Shown one piece after another: positions 53,690 through 62,252 of a DNA stretch of 64,000 bases. Each line of letters starts with the position of its first letter. Position 1 is the first letter of the stretch. The notes under the pieces were generated by a model that saw only the letters and a program-made list of their open reading frames with translations, had not been told where the DNA came from and made no database searches. Source of the stretch: Treponema zioleckii (lineage in GTDB: Bacteria; Spirochaetota; Spirochaetia; Treponematales; Treponemataceae). The stretch lies in assembly GCF_014737315.1 (NCBI RefSeq), contig NZ_JPUF01000008.1, forward strand, positions 1-64,000, read 5' to 3'. A program made the translations under genes and the position numbers.

Positions 53690-56455
53690 ATGTTAGTTGA
53701 TAAAGTACTGTCCGTTATTTTTGGCTCTCAAAATGAAAGAGATGTAAAAAAATTAAAACCAATCGTCGAAGCGATAAATGCAAAAGAATCTTGGGCGCAA
53801 TCCCTTGCAGCAGAAGATTTTCCTAAACAAACTCAGATTTTTAAGGAAAGACTCGCAAAAGGTGAAACGCTCGATGACATTCTTCCAGAAGCTTTCGCAC
53901 TTGCGAGAGAAGCAGCTCGGCGAGTTCGCGGTGAAAGAGCTTATGATGTTCAGCTCATGGGTTCTATAGTCCTCCATTCGGGACGAATCACAGAAATGAA
54001 GACTGGTGAAGGTAAAACGCTTGTCGCTGTAGCACCTTCGTATTTGAACAGTCTCACAGGCAAAGGCGTTCACGTTGTAACTGTAAACGATTACCTTGCA
54101 GAACGAGACGCTTCCACAATGCGCCCGGTTTTCTCGTACCTCGGCGTTACAGTCGGAACAATTCTTTCGAGCATGGATAATGCAACCCGAAAAGAAAATT
54201 ACAATTGCGACATCACCTACGGAACGAACAACGAATTTGGTTTTGACTACCTCCGCGACAACATGCAGGTAGACATTGACCGCAAAGTTCAGCGTGGATT
54301 CAATTACTGTATTGTCGATGAAATTGACTCAATCCTCATCGATGAAGCACGAACTCCTCTTATTATTTCCGGAGCGGGCGAAGATGACACGTTCAAGTTC
54401 TACGAAGTTGACAAATACGTTGACCTTTTCGAGGAAATGGAAAAAGACCCGAAAACCAACGATTACCCGGAAGAAACAGAACTCACCCCAGAGCAGCGCG
54501 CCGCCCTCAAAGGTGATTATAAAATAGATGAAAAATCAAAACGCGTATCTTTCACGAATAAAGGTATGAACAAAATTGATGATATTCTTCATCAGCACAA
54601 CCTTATTGAGCCAGGCACAACAGTATTCGACGAGCAGAACTTCGAGTACGTTCATTACTTTACACAGGCTCTACGCGCACACATTCTCTACGAAAAAGAT
54701 GTTGAGTACGTCGTTCGTGACGGCAAAGTTGAAATCGTAGACGAATTCACAGGGCGAATTCTTGAAGGAAGACGATATTCAGATGGATTGCATCAGGCAA
54801 TCGAAGCAAAAGAGCACGTAAAGATTGCACAGCGAAACCGTACAATGGCAACGGTAACATTCCAGAACTTCTTCCGAATGTACGAAAAACTTTCGGGAAT
54901 GACCGGTACGGCAGCCACAGAAGCAGTTGAGTTCAACAAGATTTACAAACTCGATGTAGTCGTTATTCCAACAAACCGGCCAGTTGCCAGAAAAGACGAA
55001 AACGATGAAGTTTACCTCAATGAAGAAGATAAATGGAACGCAATCGCCAAAGAGATTTCTGAGGCACACAAAAAAGGGCAGCCGGTTCTCGTCGGTACAG
55101 TTTCTGTAGAAAAATCAGAGCACCTTTCAAACCTTCTTACACGTCTCGGAATTCCGCACGAAGTTCTTAACGCAAAGAACCATGCTCGCGAAGCTATGAT
55201 TATTGCAGAAGCTGGCGCAAAGGGCGCAGTAACGGTCGCAACAAACATGGCTGGTCGTGGTACAGATATTAAGCTTGGCGGAAACCCAGAGTCGAGAGCT
55301 TTAAAACGCTGCGGAACAGAGGCCACGCCAGAGCAGTACGAGGCAGCTTACAAAATCGAAAAAGAAAAATGGCTCAAGGATTATGAAGAAGTAAAATCCC
55401 TTGGCGGACTTTACGTTATCGGTTCTGAACGCCACGAAAGCCGACGTATCGACAATCAGCTCCGCGGTCGTTCAGGACGACAGGGAGATCCAGGACGTTC
55501 AAAATTCTTCATTTCTATGGACGATGACCTTATGCGTCTCTTCGGCGGTGACCGAATGAAGAACATAATGAAGAGAATCGGTATGCAGCCAGGAGAGCCA
55601 ATTGACCACCCGTGGCTCAACAAGGGTATTGAAAAGGCTCAGAAAAAGGTTGAGGAACGCAACTTTGAAATCCGAAAGAACCTCATCGACTATGACGACG
55701 TTCTTAACGAGCAGCGCGAGTACATCTACCAACAGCGCGATGATATTCTCGTTGATGAGAATCTTACAGACCGCGTAATGGATACTGCAAAAGAATATCT
55801 TAATGATTGGTTCTATCAGTACGAGCACGGTAAAAAGAATGCTGGCGGTCAGAAAACACTCATTGACAACATCAGGAACACTTTTGGGTTGCAGCTCAGC
55901 CCAGATTATCTTGAAAAAGACAAGGTAATCTCAATCCTGCAGAACGATTTGACCGAAAAGCTTACTCTCATCGGAAAAGAACAGTTCAATATGTTCATCC
56001 GTTATCAGTACATTCAGCAAATCGACCGAAAGTGGCTCGACCAGCTTGAGTACCTTGACGGTCTCCGAGAAGCAGTTCACCTCCGCTCATACGGAAGCAA
56101 GAACCCTCTCACCGAATACAAAATCGACGGTTTTAACCGCTTCGACGAAATGATTGAGCAAATTCGTATTGATACTGCAGGAAGAATCTTCAAAGTAAGA
56201 ATTCAGATTGCACCTGCTCCAATGCCACAGCGTCAGGTTCAAGGAACGGCGCAGCACGAAGAAGCACAGTCAATGAGCCAGCAAGCCGCTTCAAACCGAA
56301 TGGCTCAGCAAGCGCAGCAGCAGGCGTCAAGAACGATGGCGGGAGCTTCCACAGGACATAACGTTACTGTAACAAGGATAGCCCCAAAAATCGGTCGCAA
56401 CGATCCTTGTCCATGTGGCTCAGGTAAAAAATACAAAAACTGCCACGGCAGATAA
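53690..56455 (+). CDS. secA: SecA preprotein translocase ATPase
   Basis: Motor ATPase that pushes preproteins through SecYEG. 921 aa. Motifs: [17 protein letters not shown] (Walker A), [34 protein letters not shown] (DEAD-type Walker B), [50 protein letters not shown]. The C-terminal [14 protein letters not shown] is the zinc tail that binds SecB or membrane lipids. The start follows AGGT. It is monocistronic with a strong terminator. Confidence 0.98.
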   Translation: MLVDKVLSVIFGSQNERDVKKLKPIVEAINAKESWAQSLAAEDFPKQTQIFKERLAKGETLDDILPEAFALAREAARRVRGERAYDVQLMGSIVLHSGRITEMKTGEGKTLVAVAPSYLNSLTGKGVHVVTVNDYLAERDASTMRPVFSYLGVTVGTILSSMDNATRKENYNCDITYGTNNEFGFDYLRDNMQVDIDRKVQRGFNYCIVDEIDSILIDEARTPLIISGAGEDDTFKFYEVDKYVDLFEEMEKDPKTNDYPEETELTPEQRAALKGDYKIDEKSKRVSFTNKGMNKIDDILHQHNLIEPGTTVFDEQNFEYVHYFTQALRAHILYEKDVEYVVRDGKVEIVDEFTGRILEGRRYSDGLHQAIEAKEHVKIAQRNRTMATVTFQNFFRMYEKLSGMTGTAATEAVEFNKIYKLDVVVIPTNRPVARKDENDEVYLNEEDKWNAIAKEISEAHKKGQPVLVGTVSVEKSEHLSNLLTRLGIPHEVLNAKNHAREAMIIAEAGAKGAVTVATNMAGRGTDIKLGGNPESRALKRCGTEATPEQYEAAYKIEKEKWLKDYEEVKSLGGLYVIGSERHESRRIDNQLRGRSGRQGDPGRSKFFISMDDDLMRLFGGDRMKNIMKRIGMQPGEPIDHPWLNKGIEKAQKKVEERNFEIRKNLIDYDDVLNEQREYIYQQRDDILVDENLTDRVMDTAKEYLNDWFYQYEHGKKNAGGQKTLIDNIRNTFGLQLSPDYLEKDKVISILQNDLTEKLTLIGKEQFNMFIRYQYIQQIDRKWLDQLEYLDGLREAVHLRSYGSKNPLTEYKIDGFNRFDEMIEQIRIDTAGRIFKVRIQIAPAPMPQRQVQGTAQHEEAQSMSQQAASNRMAQQAQQQASRTMAGASTGHNVTVTRIAPKIGRNDPCPCGSGKKYKNCHGR

Positions 56456-56495
56456 GTAAGTAATTTGTAAAAATTAGACAGTACTTTACGCAAAC

Positions 56496-56531
56496 AAAAA
56501 GGACTTTCCAACGATGGAAAGTCCTTTTTTT
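56496..56531 (+). terminator. Bidirectional intrinsic terminator between secA and the MCP gene
   Basis: AAAGGACTTTCCA and TGGAAAGTCCTTT form a 13-bp perfect stem with a 4-nt loop, flanked by A and T runs. It can stop secA (+) and the chemoreceptor gene (-). Confidence 0.92.
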
Positions 56532-56621
56532 CATCCGCTCTCAAAGTGCAGCGCGAATTTTCTTAAAATTTGAGGGGTGCGCACAAGCACAACTCAAGTT
56601 TCAAAACAAATCCTTGCACAC

Positions 56622-58400
56622 CTATTCAGTCTTAAACATACTTATTGCCTTTACGAGGTTTTTCGCATTTGCGGAAAGCTCCTCGCTCATTGCAGCAAGC
56701 TCTTCTGAAGCACTCGCATTTTGCTGAACGACAGAATCAAGCTGAACGATAGCCATACTAACTTGCTGGGCCCCCTTATCTTGCTCAGCACATGCAGAAG
56801 TAATTTCTTCGATTAATTCCGCCGTGTGCTTAATGTCAGGAACAACCGTGCCAATTTTATTTCCTGCCTCCTCGGTAGAAACCAATGTTTTTTCGGAAAG
56901 TTCAATAATCTCGCCCGAAGCCTCCTGACTTCGCTCCGCAAGCTTCCGAACTTCACTAGCAACAACAGCGAAACCTTTTCCAGCCTCACCAGCTCTCGCA
57001 GCCTCAATCGCGGCATTCAGCGCAAGCATATTGGTCTGCTTTGCAATATCACCAATCACATTGATTTTTTCAACAATAACTTTTACAGCCTCAACGGCAT
57101 CATTTACAGCAGAACCGCCAGCCTCACCTTCAAGAGCAGTCTGAACTGCAATTTCTCCAGTACGCTGTGCATTAGAAGCATTCTGCCGAATGTTAGACGC
57201 CATTTCTTCCATGGTCGCAGACATTTCCTCGCTAGAGGCAGCTTGCTCCGCAGCCCCCGTAGAAATTGACTGGCTCGACGCACTAATCTGCTCACTGCCA
57301 GCAAGAACTTGCGAAGCATTCGTCTTAACTTCAATAATCGTATTTCGAAGAAGCGTTATAAAACTATTGAATCCAGACGCAATTCTTGCAAACTCATCAT
57401 TGCCTTTTACAGGAAGAACATACGTCAAATCAGCATTACCAGAGTTCAAATTATCAACGGCACTGTTAATCATCTGCAATTTTCTTACAAGAAGATAGAA
57501 GAAAAGAACAAGAACAAAAACCGCAAAAAGCACAATCGAAATTACAATCATAAAGAGCAATGGCTTAAAAATTGCAGAAGAAATCACTTGCATCGCAGAA
57601 ATTGGCTTTCCGATGAACATTGTAGTTAAGAATTTGCCGGACGGATCTGTGAGCGGAAAATAATACGAAATGAACTGAGAACCGCCAATCTGATTTATAT
57701 ACAAAGTCGTCTCACCATTTTGCGCACGCTCAATCGGAAGTTTGTCATCGATTGTGGTATTTTCCATTCCATCAATACTGGTCGCAACACGTACGTCGTT
57801 GTCAAAAATTGTTACATTCGCGCCGAGCGTACCTGAAAGGTCAAGAACAAAATCCTGCGAAGAAAGAAGCTTTGTAGCACCGAGAACACCCCAAATCTTA
57901 TTTCCATCCCGCAAGGGTTCAGCACAAAGCAAGAGCGTATTTCGGCCAGAGCGCACAATCTCGCTTACAGAAATTCCATTAAAAGCTTTTTTTATGAATT
58001 CTGTAGGGATTTCTGTATTATTTTTAAAAACTGGAATAAAACCGTACTTACTGACATTTCCTTCACAAAAACTATAAACCGCATCGCAAGAAAGATTCTC
58101 AACGGCATCCGCTTTTACATGCTCAAAATATTCAGATGATAAATTGTCTTCAGCAGCTCCATAATAATATTCAAAATTATTTTTTACGCTAAAACAAGAC
58201 TTTTTTAGCATGGTTTGATAATACTCAACCTCATCTATCGCAACCTTTTGTTGCTCCAAAATAAGTTGTTTGAAATACTGTTCAAGCCCCGAATTCAACC
58301 GAAAGTGTATCAAAGCAAGAATAAACATTGAATATGCCAAAAGAGCGACAACGAGAATAATCGAAATCAATCTCGAAACAGAGCCTTTGCGAGTTTTCAT
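56622..58400 (-). CDS. Methyl-accepting chemotaxis protein
   Basis: 592 aa. Membrane helix 1 (about 10-32), periplasmic Cache-like sensor (about 33-275), membrane helix 2 (about 280-305), HAMP (about 305-360), then a methyl-accepting coiled coil with the signalling tip [20 protein letters not shown] and [20 protein letters not shown]. No pentapeptide CheR tether at the C-terminus. Start at ATG 58400, with GGAG 7 nt upstream. The ligand cannot be told. The 322-bp gap upstream holds only a degenerate repeat B (near 58617) and AT-rich sequence. Confidence 0.93.
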   Translation of the reverse strand: MKTRKGSVSRLISIILVVALLAYSMFILALIHFRLNSGLEQYFKQLILEQQKVAIDEVEYYQTMLKKSCFSVKNNFEYYYGAAEDNLSSEYFEHVKADAVENLSCDAVYSFCEGNVSKYGFIPVFKNNTEIPTEFIKKAFNGISVSEIVRSGRNTLLLCAEPLRDGNKIWGVLGATKLLSSQDFVLDLSGTLGANVTIFDNDVRVATSIDGMENTTIDDKLPIERAQNGETTLYINQIGGSQFISYYFPLTDPSGKFLTTMFIGKPISAMQVISSAIFKPLLFMIVISIVLFAVFVLVLFFYLLVRKLQMINSAVDNLNSGNADLTYVLPVKGNDEFARIASGFNSFITLLRNTIIEVKTNASQVLAGSEQISASSQSISTGAAEQAASSEEMSATMEEMASNIRQNASNAQRTGEIAVQTALEGEAGGSAVNDAVEAVKVIVEKINVIGDIAKQTNMLALNAAIEAARAGEAGKGFAVVASEVRKLAERSQEASGEIIELSEKTLVSTEEAGNKIGTVVPDIKHTAELIEEITSACAEQDKGAQQVSMAIVQLDSVVQQNASASEELAAMSEELSANAKNLVKAISMFKTE

Positions 58401-58723
58401 ACAATTCTCCAAGATTTAATTTGTTTTCAATTATATTATAAGGTTGTTTAAAAAATTTGTAAAACAAAAGCAATTGCAGAATTGATTTTTTACAGTTCAG
58501 AAAAAGAGAAAAAAGATGATGTAAAACGTTTTAATTTATTTGCGAAAAGATATGGGCCTAAAAAAGTTTGTTAAGTCGGGCACTGCGCATGGTCAAAGCG
58601 ACAAACTCTCTATATGCGGTGGTTTTAACTTCGCTCAAGCACAGCAACCATTCTTTTTGGATAGCCTAATAATATAAAACTGATTTTTAGCCAAAAAACA
58701 GCCCGGCCATTCTGTAAAGAGTT
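58401..58723. other. Gene-poor gap between the MCP gene and lepB
   Basis: About 320 bp. Contains the MCP ribosome site, AT-rich sequence with a TATATTATAA stretch (58433 region), a start-less 40-codon frame (SSEKEKKDDVKRFNLF and YGPKKVC) that might be a gene remnant, and a degenerate repeat B (GGTGGTTTTAACTTCGCTC, about 58619-58637). Nothing else recognised. Confidence 0.5.
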
Positions 58724-60574
58724 TTATTTTCCAGTATGACCAGGAACGCCCTTTCGAGAGTATGGCCAGAAACGATAAGATGTTTTTCCGAGGATTCGCT
58801 CAGAGCCAACATATTGCGGTTCCATACTCGACTCGTAAGTGACGCTGTATTTTTCATCCGGAGCGACTTTTACAAGTTTTTTCTCGTAAGAATGTCGCAT
58901 ATCAAGCGAATTGAAGCGGTTGTCACCCATCATAAAATATGAATTTTCTGGAATATACTGAGGAGCACCGTCAATCGTGTTTGCAGGGAAAATCGGCATG
59001 TTCCTGTTGTCCATGTAAAAAATGTACATGCACAAATCGTTCATCTTTATAAGATTTTCCTGAACTTCAAAAGACGAGGCCCATGACGAACGAGGAACTT
59101 TGTTTGAATGAAGTTCGGCATTTTTACAAATAAGTTTTCCGAACGTAAGTTTCAGCATAAGGTTCAGTTTGTAATTTGCCTCGCTGTAAAGGTCGTCATT
59201 AAAATTCGGTCTGTGCCCAATCCAGTTCGTCATAAAGTCTCTGAACCAAGTTGCACCATTTTCGCAAGTCAAAAGTTTTAGCGAAATTGCTTCGTTGTAA
59301 CGGAAAATATTGCTCCAAAGCATTTCGCGATCAGAAAATTCAATTTTTAAAGATGATTTTTGAGATTCTTTGAATTTTTCAAAAATTTCATCAAAAGCCG
59401 AAGCCAATTTTTCGCATTCAAAAGCGTAAACCCCATAATCAAGAGCTTTCCGCTCAGATTCAATTCGCAAGAGCGTCTCAAACTGCTCCTGAGAAACTGG
59501 AAAGTCATTAATTCCATTTTTCAGAGAATCTTTGACTTCGTTCAAATTCCATGCTGCCCATGATGAGTCATCTTCAACAGGTTCAAATTTTTCAGAATCT
59601 TTTGTGCGAGAATAAAGGATTCCATCCTGCATCATAAGTTGCTCGCCAGGAACTCCGGTTATTCGTTTTACAAGCGGGTCTGCCTTCTGCTCACCCGTTT
59701 CATCAACATTAAGATTAACCTTCGTGAGAGTGCACATGTAAACGAGCTGAGAAACAAACGTTCTGACTTCGGATTTTCTGTCGTTTTTGTAATGCGGATT
59801 TCTAAAAACAACGATGTCGCCCCGTTTGTATGAACGAATTGACGGAAGCCCGATGTCGCTCAAAGGGAATTTCGGACCGCTCAAGGTCTTAAAAACTACA
59901 ACGCGGTCTTTTACCAAAAATTCAGGAACCATTGATTCCGAAGGAATTTCGTAGAGTTGAACCACAAAAATATTCAACAAAAGAACCATAAAGACTGCCT
60001 GAACAAGCGCATCAACCCAGCTTAAAATCTCAAATACGACTTTTTTTGCACCGGTGCGCAAAATCACAGTTCCAGACTTTTCTTCAGATTCATTCTCCAC
60101 GAGTTTTTCATTTTCCTCTGAATTCAAAGCATCCATAAAGGCTTTCTTTTTTGAGGCAGAATATTTTTTGTCAAGAATAAAGTTTTTCCATTCGTCGCTC
60201 AATTTTCCAACGTTCTTCGGATTCAAATAATGAAGAAGAACCAACGTAAGAACCGATGTGACCAGCCACAAAAGCACGGAAACAGAATCGAGAATGTGCG
60301 GTGTTCCAAAATCACCGGCACGGCGAAGCACAAACGCAACAAGAAGCACATACGGCTCATACTGCAAGAGTTCACGAACTACGGCAATAAAATTAAGGTT
60401 GTTTTCGCCAAGAAGCTTTTTTATAGAAGAAAATGCAATTATAAGGGTAAAAATTAAAGACAACGGAAATGCCGCCAAAGAGATGTCAGCATGAAAAGAT
60501 ATTGTTGAAAGTGCAAAAGCACAAGAAAATCCTAGACAGATTTTTGTAAGCAAACCGAATTTTTTTATAGTCAT
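58724..60574 (-). CDS. lepB: Signal peptidase I with large insertions
   Basis: 616 aa, about twice the usual length. The N-terminal part (about 1-130) carries several membrane helices; a further helix (VQAVFMVLLLNIFVVQL region, about 200-216) leads into the catalytic domain. Ser nucleophile in IPSESMVPEF (about 222) and Lys general base in LVKRITGVPGE (about 305). An insertion of some 170 residues (about 325-510, helical) separates the Lys box from the late box MMGDNRFNSLDMR. The active-site set is complete, so it should process secreted preproteins. The role of the N-terminal membrane part and the insertion is unknown. Confidence 0.9.
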   Translation of the reverse strand: MTIKKFGLLTKICLGFSCAFALSTISFHADISLAAFPLSLIFTLIIAFSSIKKLLGENNLNFIAVVRELLQYEPYVLLVAFVLRRAGDFGTPHILDSVSVLLWLVTSVLTLVLLHYLNPKNVGKLSDEWKNFILDKKYSASKKKAFMDALNSEENEKLVENESEEKSGTVILRTGAKKVVFEILSWVDALVQAVFMVLLLNIFVVQLYEIPSESMVPEFLVKDRVVVFKTLSGPKFPLSDIGLPSIRSYKRGDIVVFRNPHYKNDRKSEVRTFVSQLVYMCTLTKVNLNVDETGEQKADPLVKRITGVPGEQLMMQDGILYSRTKDSEKFEPVEDDSSWAAWNLNEVKDSLKNGINDFPVSQEQFETLLRIESERKALDYGVYAFECEKLASAFDEIFEKFKESQKSSLKIEFSDREMLWSNIFRYNEAISLKLLTCENGATWFRDFMTNWIGHRPNFNDDLYSEANYKLNLMLKLTFGKLICKNAELHSNKVPRSSWASSFEVQENLIKMNDLCMYIFYMDNRNMPIFPANTIDGAPQYIPENSYFMMGDNRFNSLDMRHSYEKKLVKVAPDEKYSVTYESSMEPQYVGSERILGKTSYRFWPYSRKGVPGHTGK

Positions 60575-60657
60575 AACATTTCTATTTTATCGTTTTGATG
60601 GTGGGGTTGCAAGATTTCGGAAAAGAGTTCGATTCCGTATTGTAAACTTGCAGGGGT

Positions 60658-60793
60658 AAAAAATCTGTCGGGCGTCCGTTGCGGTGTTTCACAAAAATGA
60701 TGGCTGACCGTAAGAAGTATCCGACTCCCTTCGGTCGCGAACGGTCAGAATCATTTTTGTGCCCCACCTCCACTACCGCCCGACAGATTTTTT
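60658..60793. repeat. 136-bp nested palindrome
   Basis: Outer arms: AAAAAATCTGTCGGGCG (60658-60674) and its exact complement (60777-60793), 17 bp perfect. Inner arms: CACAAAAATGAT then CTGACCG (60690-60710), matched by CGGTCAG and ATCATTTTTGTG (60742-60761). A small third stem (CCGA..TCGG) lies in the loop. It occupies nearly half of the lepB-EamA gap and has no coding frame. Confidence 0.85.
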
Positions 60794-60884
60794 AGTCCAC
60801 TTACATACGATTCGAGCGCTCTGCCGAGCGGATAAAAGGAAAAGTGCACTGTTCAACGCAGAAAGTTTTTATTAAAATCTTTGC

Positions 60885-61826
60885 ATGACAAAAAATCAAA
60901 ATCTTGTCGGCGTGATTTTTGCGTCGATTTCAGTCTTCATTTGGGGAATCACTTTTGTTAGCACAAAATATCTTCTCCGTTCGTTTTCCTCTTACGAAAT
61001 TCTCGTGCTCCGTTTTTTGCTCGCCTACTTTGCGCTTTGGCTCATTCGCCCACGAAGATTGCGCCTAAAAGAACGTAAAAACGAAATTTATTTTGTATTT
61101 GCCGGTCTTTTTGGTGTGACTTCGTATCAATTTTTGGAAAATATGGCGATTTCGTACACGTCGGCCTCGAACGTGAGCATTATCGTTTCAATCTGCCCGA
61201 TTTTTACGGCGATTTTTTTGCAGATTTTTTTGAAGGAACGCCATCTGACGATTTTTTTTAACATAGGATTTTTGCTTGCTATTTTTGGAGTCGCGCTCGT
61301 GAGTTTTAACGGAGTTGTGGAATTTCATCTGAACCCGAAAGGCGACTTTTTGGCTTTAGGCTCTGCACTTTGCTGGGGAGTTTATTCGCTGTGCATTTCA
61401 AAAATCAATGTGATGGAATTGGACTCAATTCAGATTACGAGACGGATTTTTTTCTGGGCAGTCGTTTTTATGATTGCAATCGGAGTTTTTTCGGTTTTGC
61501 GTTCAGAAACGGCTCTTCCTGCGGATTCAAAAAATTTAGGCAACGCAGATGTGATTCTTGACGCCGGCTTTAACCTTGCGCGTTTTTCAAACCCGCTCAA
61601 TTGGCTGAACCTCTGCTTTTTAGGGCTTGGAGCTTCGGCATTCTGTTTCGTAGCATGGAACATTGCCTGCGAAAAACTTGGAACAGTCCGTGCGACGGTC
61701 GGAATTTATCTGATTCCTGTAGTAACGATAATTTTTGCATTCTTCGCGCTGGGAGAGCGCATTTCGTTAATGGGAGCAATTGGCGCGCTGATTGCGATTT
61801 TAGGGCTTTTTGTGAGCGAGCGATAA
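60885..61826 (+). CDS. EamA-family (drug/metabolite) transporter
   Basis: 313 aa with ten membrane helices arranged as two EamA repeats: FASISVFIWGITFVSTKYLL near the N-terminus and LGSALCWGVYSLCISKINVM in the second half. The C-terminus GTVRATVGIYLIPVVTII and ALIAILGLFVSER is typical. Exports or imports small metabolites; substrate cannot be predicted. It is convergent with the HPr gene. No strong ribosome site; ATG at 60885. Confidence 0.9.
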   Translation: MTKNQNLVGVIFASISVFIWGITFVSTKYLLRSFSSYEILVLRFLLAYFALWLIRPRRLRLKERKNEIYFVFAGLFGVTSYQFLENMAISYTSASNVSIIVSICPIFTAIFLQIFLKERHLTIFFNIGFLLAIFGVALVSFNGVVEFHLNPKGDFLALGSALCWGVYSLCISKINVMELDSIQITRRIFFWAVVFMIAIGVFSVLRSETALPADSKNLGNADVILDAGFNLARFSNPLNWLNLCFLGLGASAFCFVAWNIACEKLGTVRATVGIYLIPVVTIIFAFFALGERISLMGAIGALIAILGLFVSER

Positions 61827-61852
61827 TCAACAAACAATTTTGACGCAAAAAA

Positions 61853-61876
61853 AACTGCCAGATGATTCTGGCAGTT
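61853..61876 (-). terminator. Intrinsic terminator after the HPr gene
   Basis: AACTGCCAG (61853-61861) and CTGGCAGTT (61868-61876) form a 9-bp perfect stem, followed on the minus strand by seven T (61848-61854). It lies about 15 bp after the HPr stop. Confidence 0.88.
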
Positions 61877-61888
61877 CCGCAACAAAAG

Positions 61889-62146
61889 CTACAAGTTATT
61901 TTTTAAGAAATCTGAAAGAGCTGTTGAAGCAGACTCTTCGTCCTCGCCCTCAACTGTAACAGAAAGAGCGTGTCCCTGCTTTGCGCCAAGACTCATAACG
62001 GCGATAAGTCGTTTTGCATCAGCACTTTTGCCGTTGCATTCAAGTTTGATTGTGCTTGAAAAACCTTTTGCGATTTTTACCAAATCTCCGCCCGGTCGGG
62101 CATGTATTCCAAGTTCATCTGTAATTACGTACTCAAATTGTTTCAT
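61889..62146 (-). CDS. ptsH: HPr phosphocarrier protein
   Basis: 85 aa. MKQFEYVITDELGIHARPGG carries the phospho-His15 motif GIHARP. The helix-2 region reads SADAKRLIAVMSLGAKQGH where most HPr have AKSIMGVMSL; the regulatory Ser46 is replaced by Arg, so HprK-type control is unlikely. Start at ATG 62146 behind AGGAGG. It lies downstream of fruA, so it may serve the fructose PTS; it could be an FPr-type carrier without the EIIA part. Confidence 0.92.
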   Translation of the reverse strand: MKQFEYVITDELGIHARPGGDLVKIAKGFSSTIKLECNGKSADAKRLIAVMSLGAKQGHALSVTVEGEDEESASTALSDFLKNNL

Positions 62147-62159
62147 TTTGAGCCTCCTG

Positions 62160-62226
62160 AAAAAAATCCGCGATTGCGGTCGGAACTGCCACTTTTTCGC
62201 CAAAAAAAATGGCACTGGCAGTTCCA
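62160..62226 (-). terminator. Hairpins between fruA and the HPr gene
   Basis: GGAACTGCCA (62182-62191) pairs perfectly with TGGCAGTTCC (62216-62225). Next, CCGCAATCGCGG (minus strand, 62168-62179) with ATTTTTTT forms a second, terminator-like hairpin. Together they probably attenuate read-through from fruA into the HPr gene. Confidence 0.65.
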
Positions 62227-62252
62227 AAATCTCTATGAAAATCCGAGTCGGC

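Noticed and set aside
53652-53690. Leaderless secA mRNA
   Set aside because: The promoter match is only moderate and AGGT precedes the ATG; an upstream promoter in the repeat region is equally possible.
58440-58560. Start-less frame before the MCP gene as a real small gene
   Set aside because: No start codon or ribosome site, and A-rich composition; at best a remnant.
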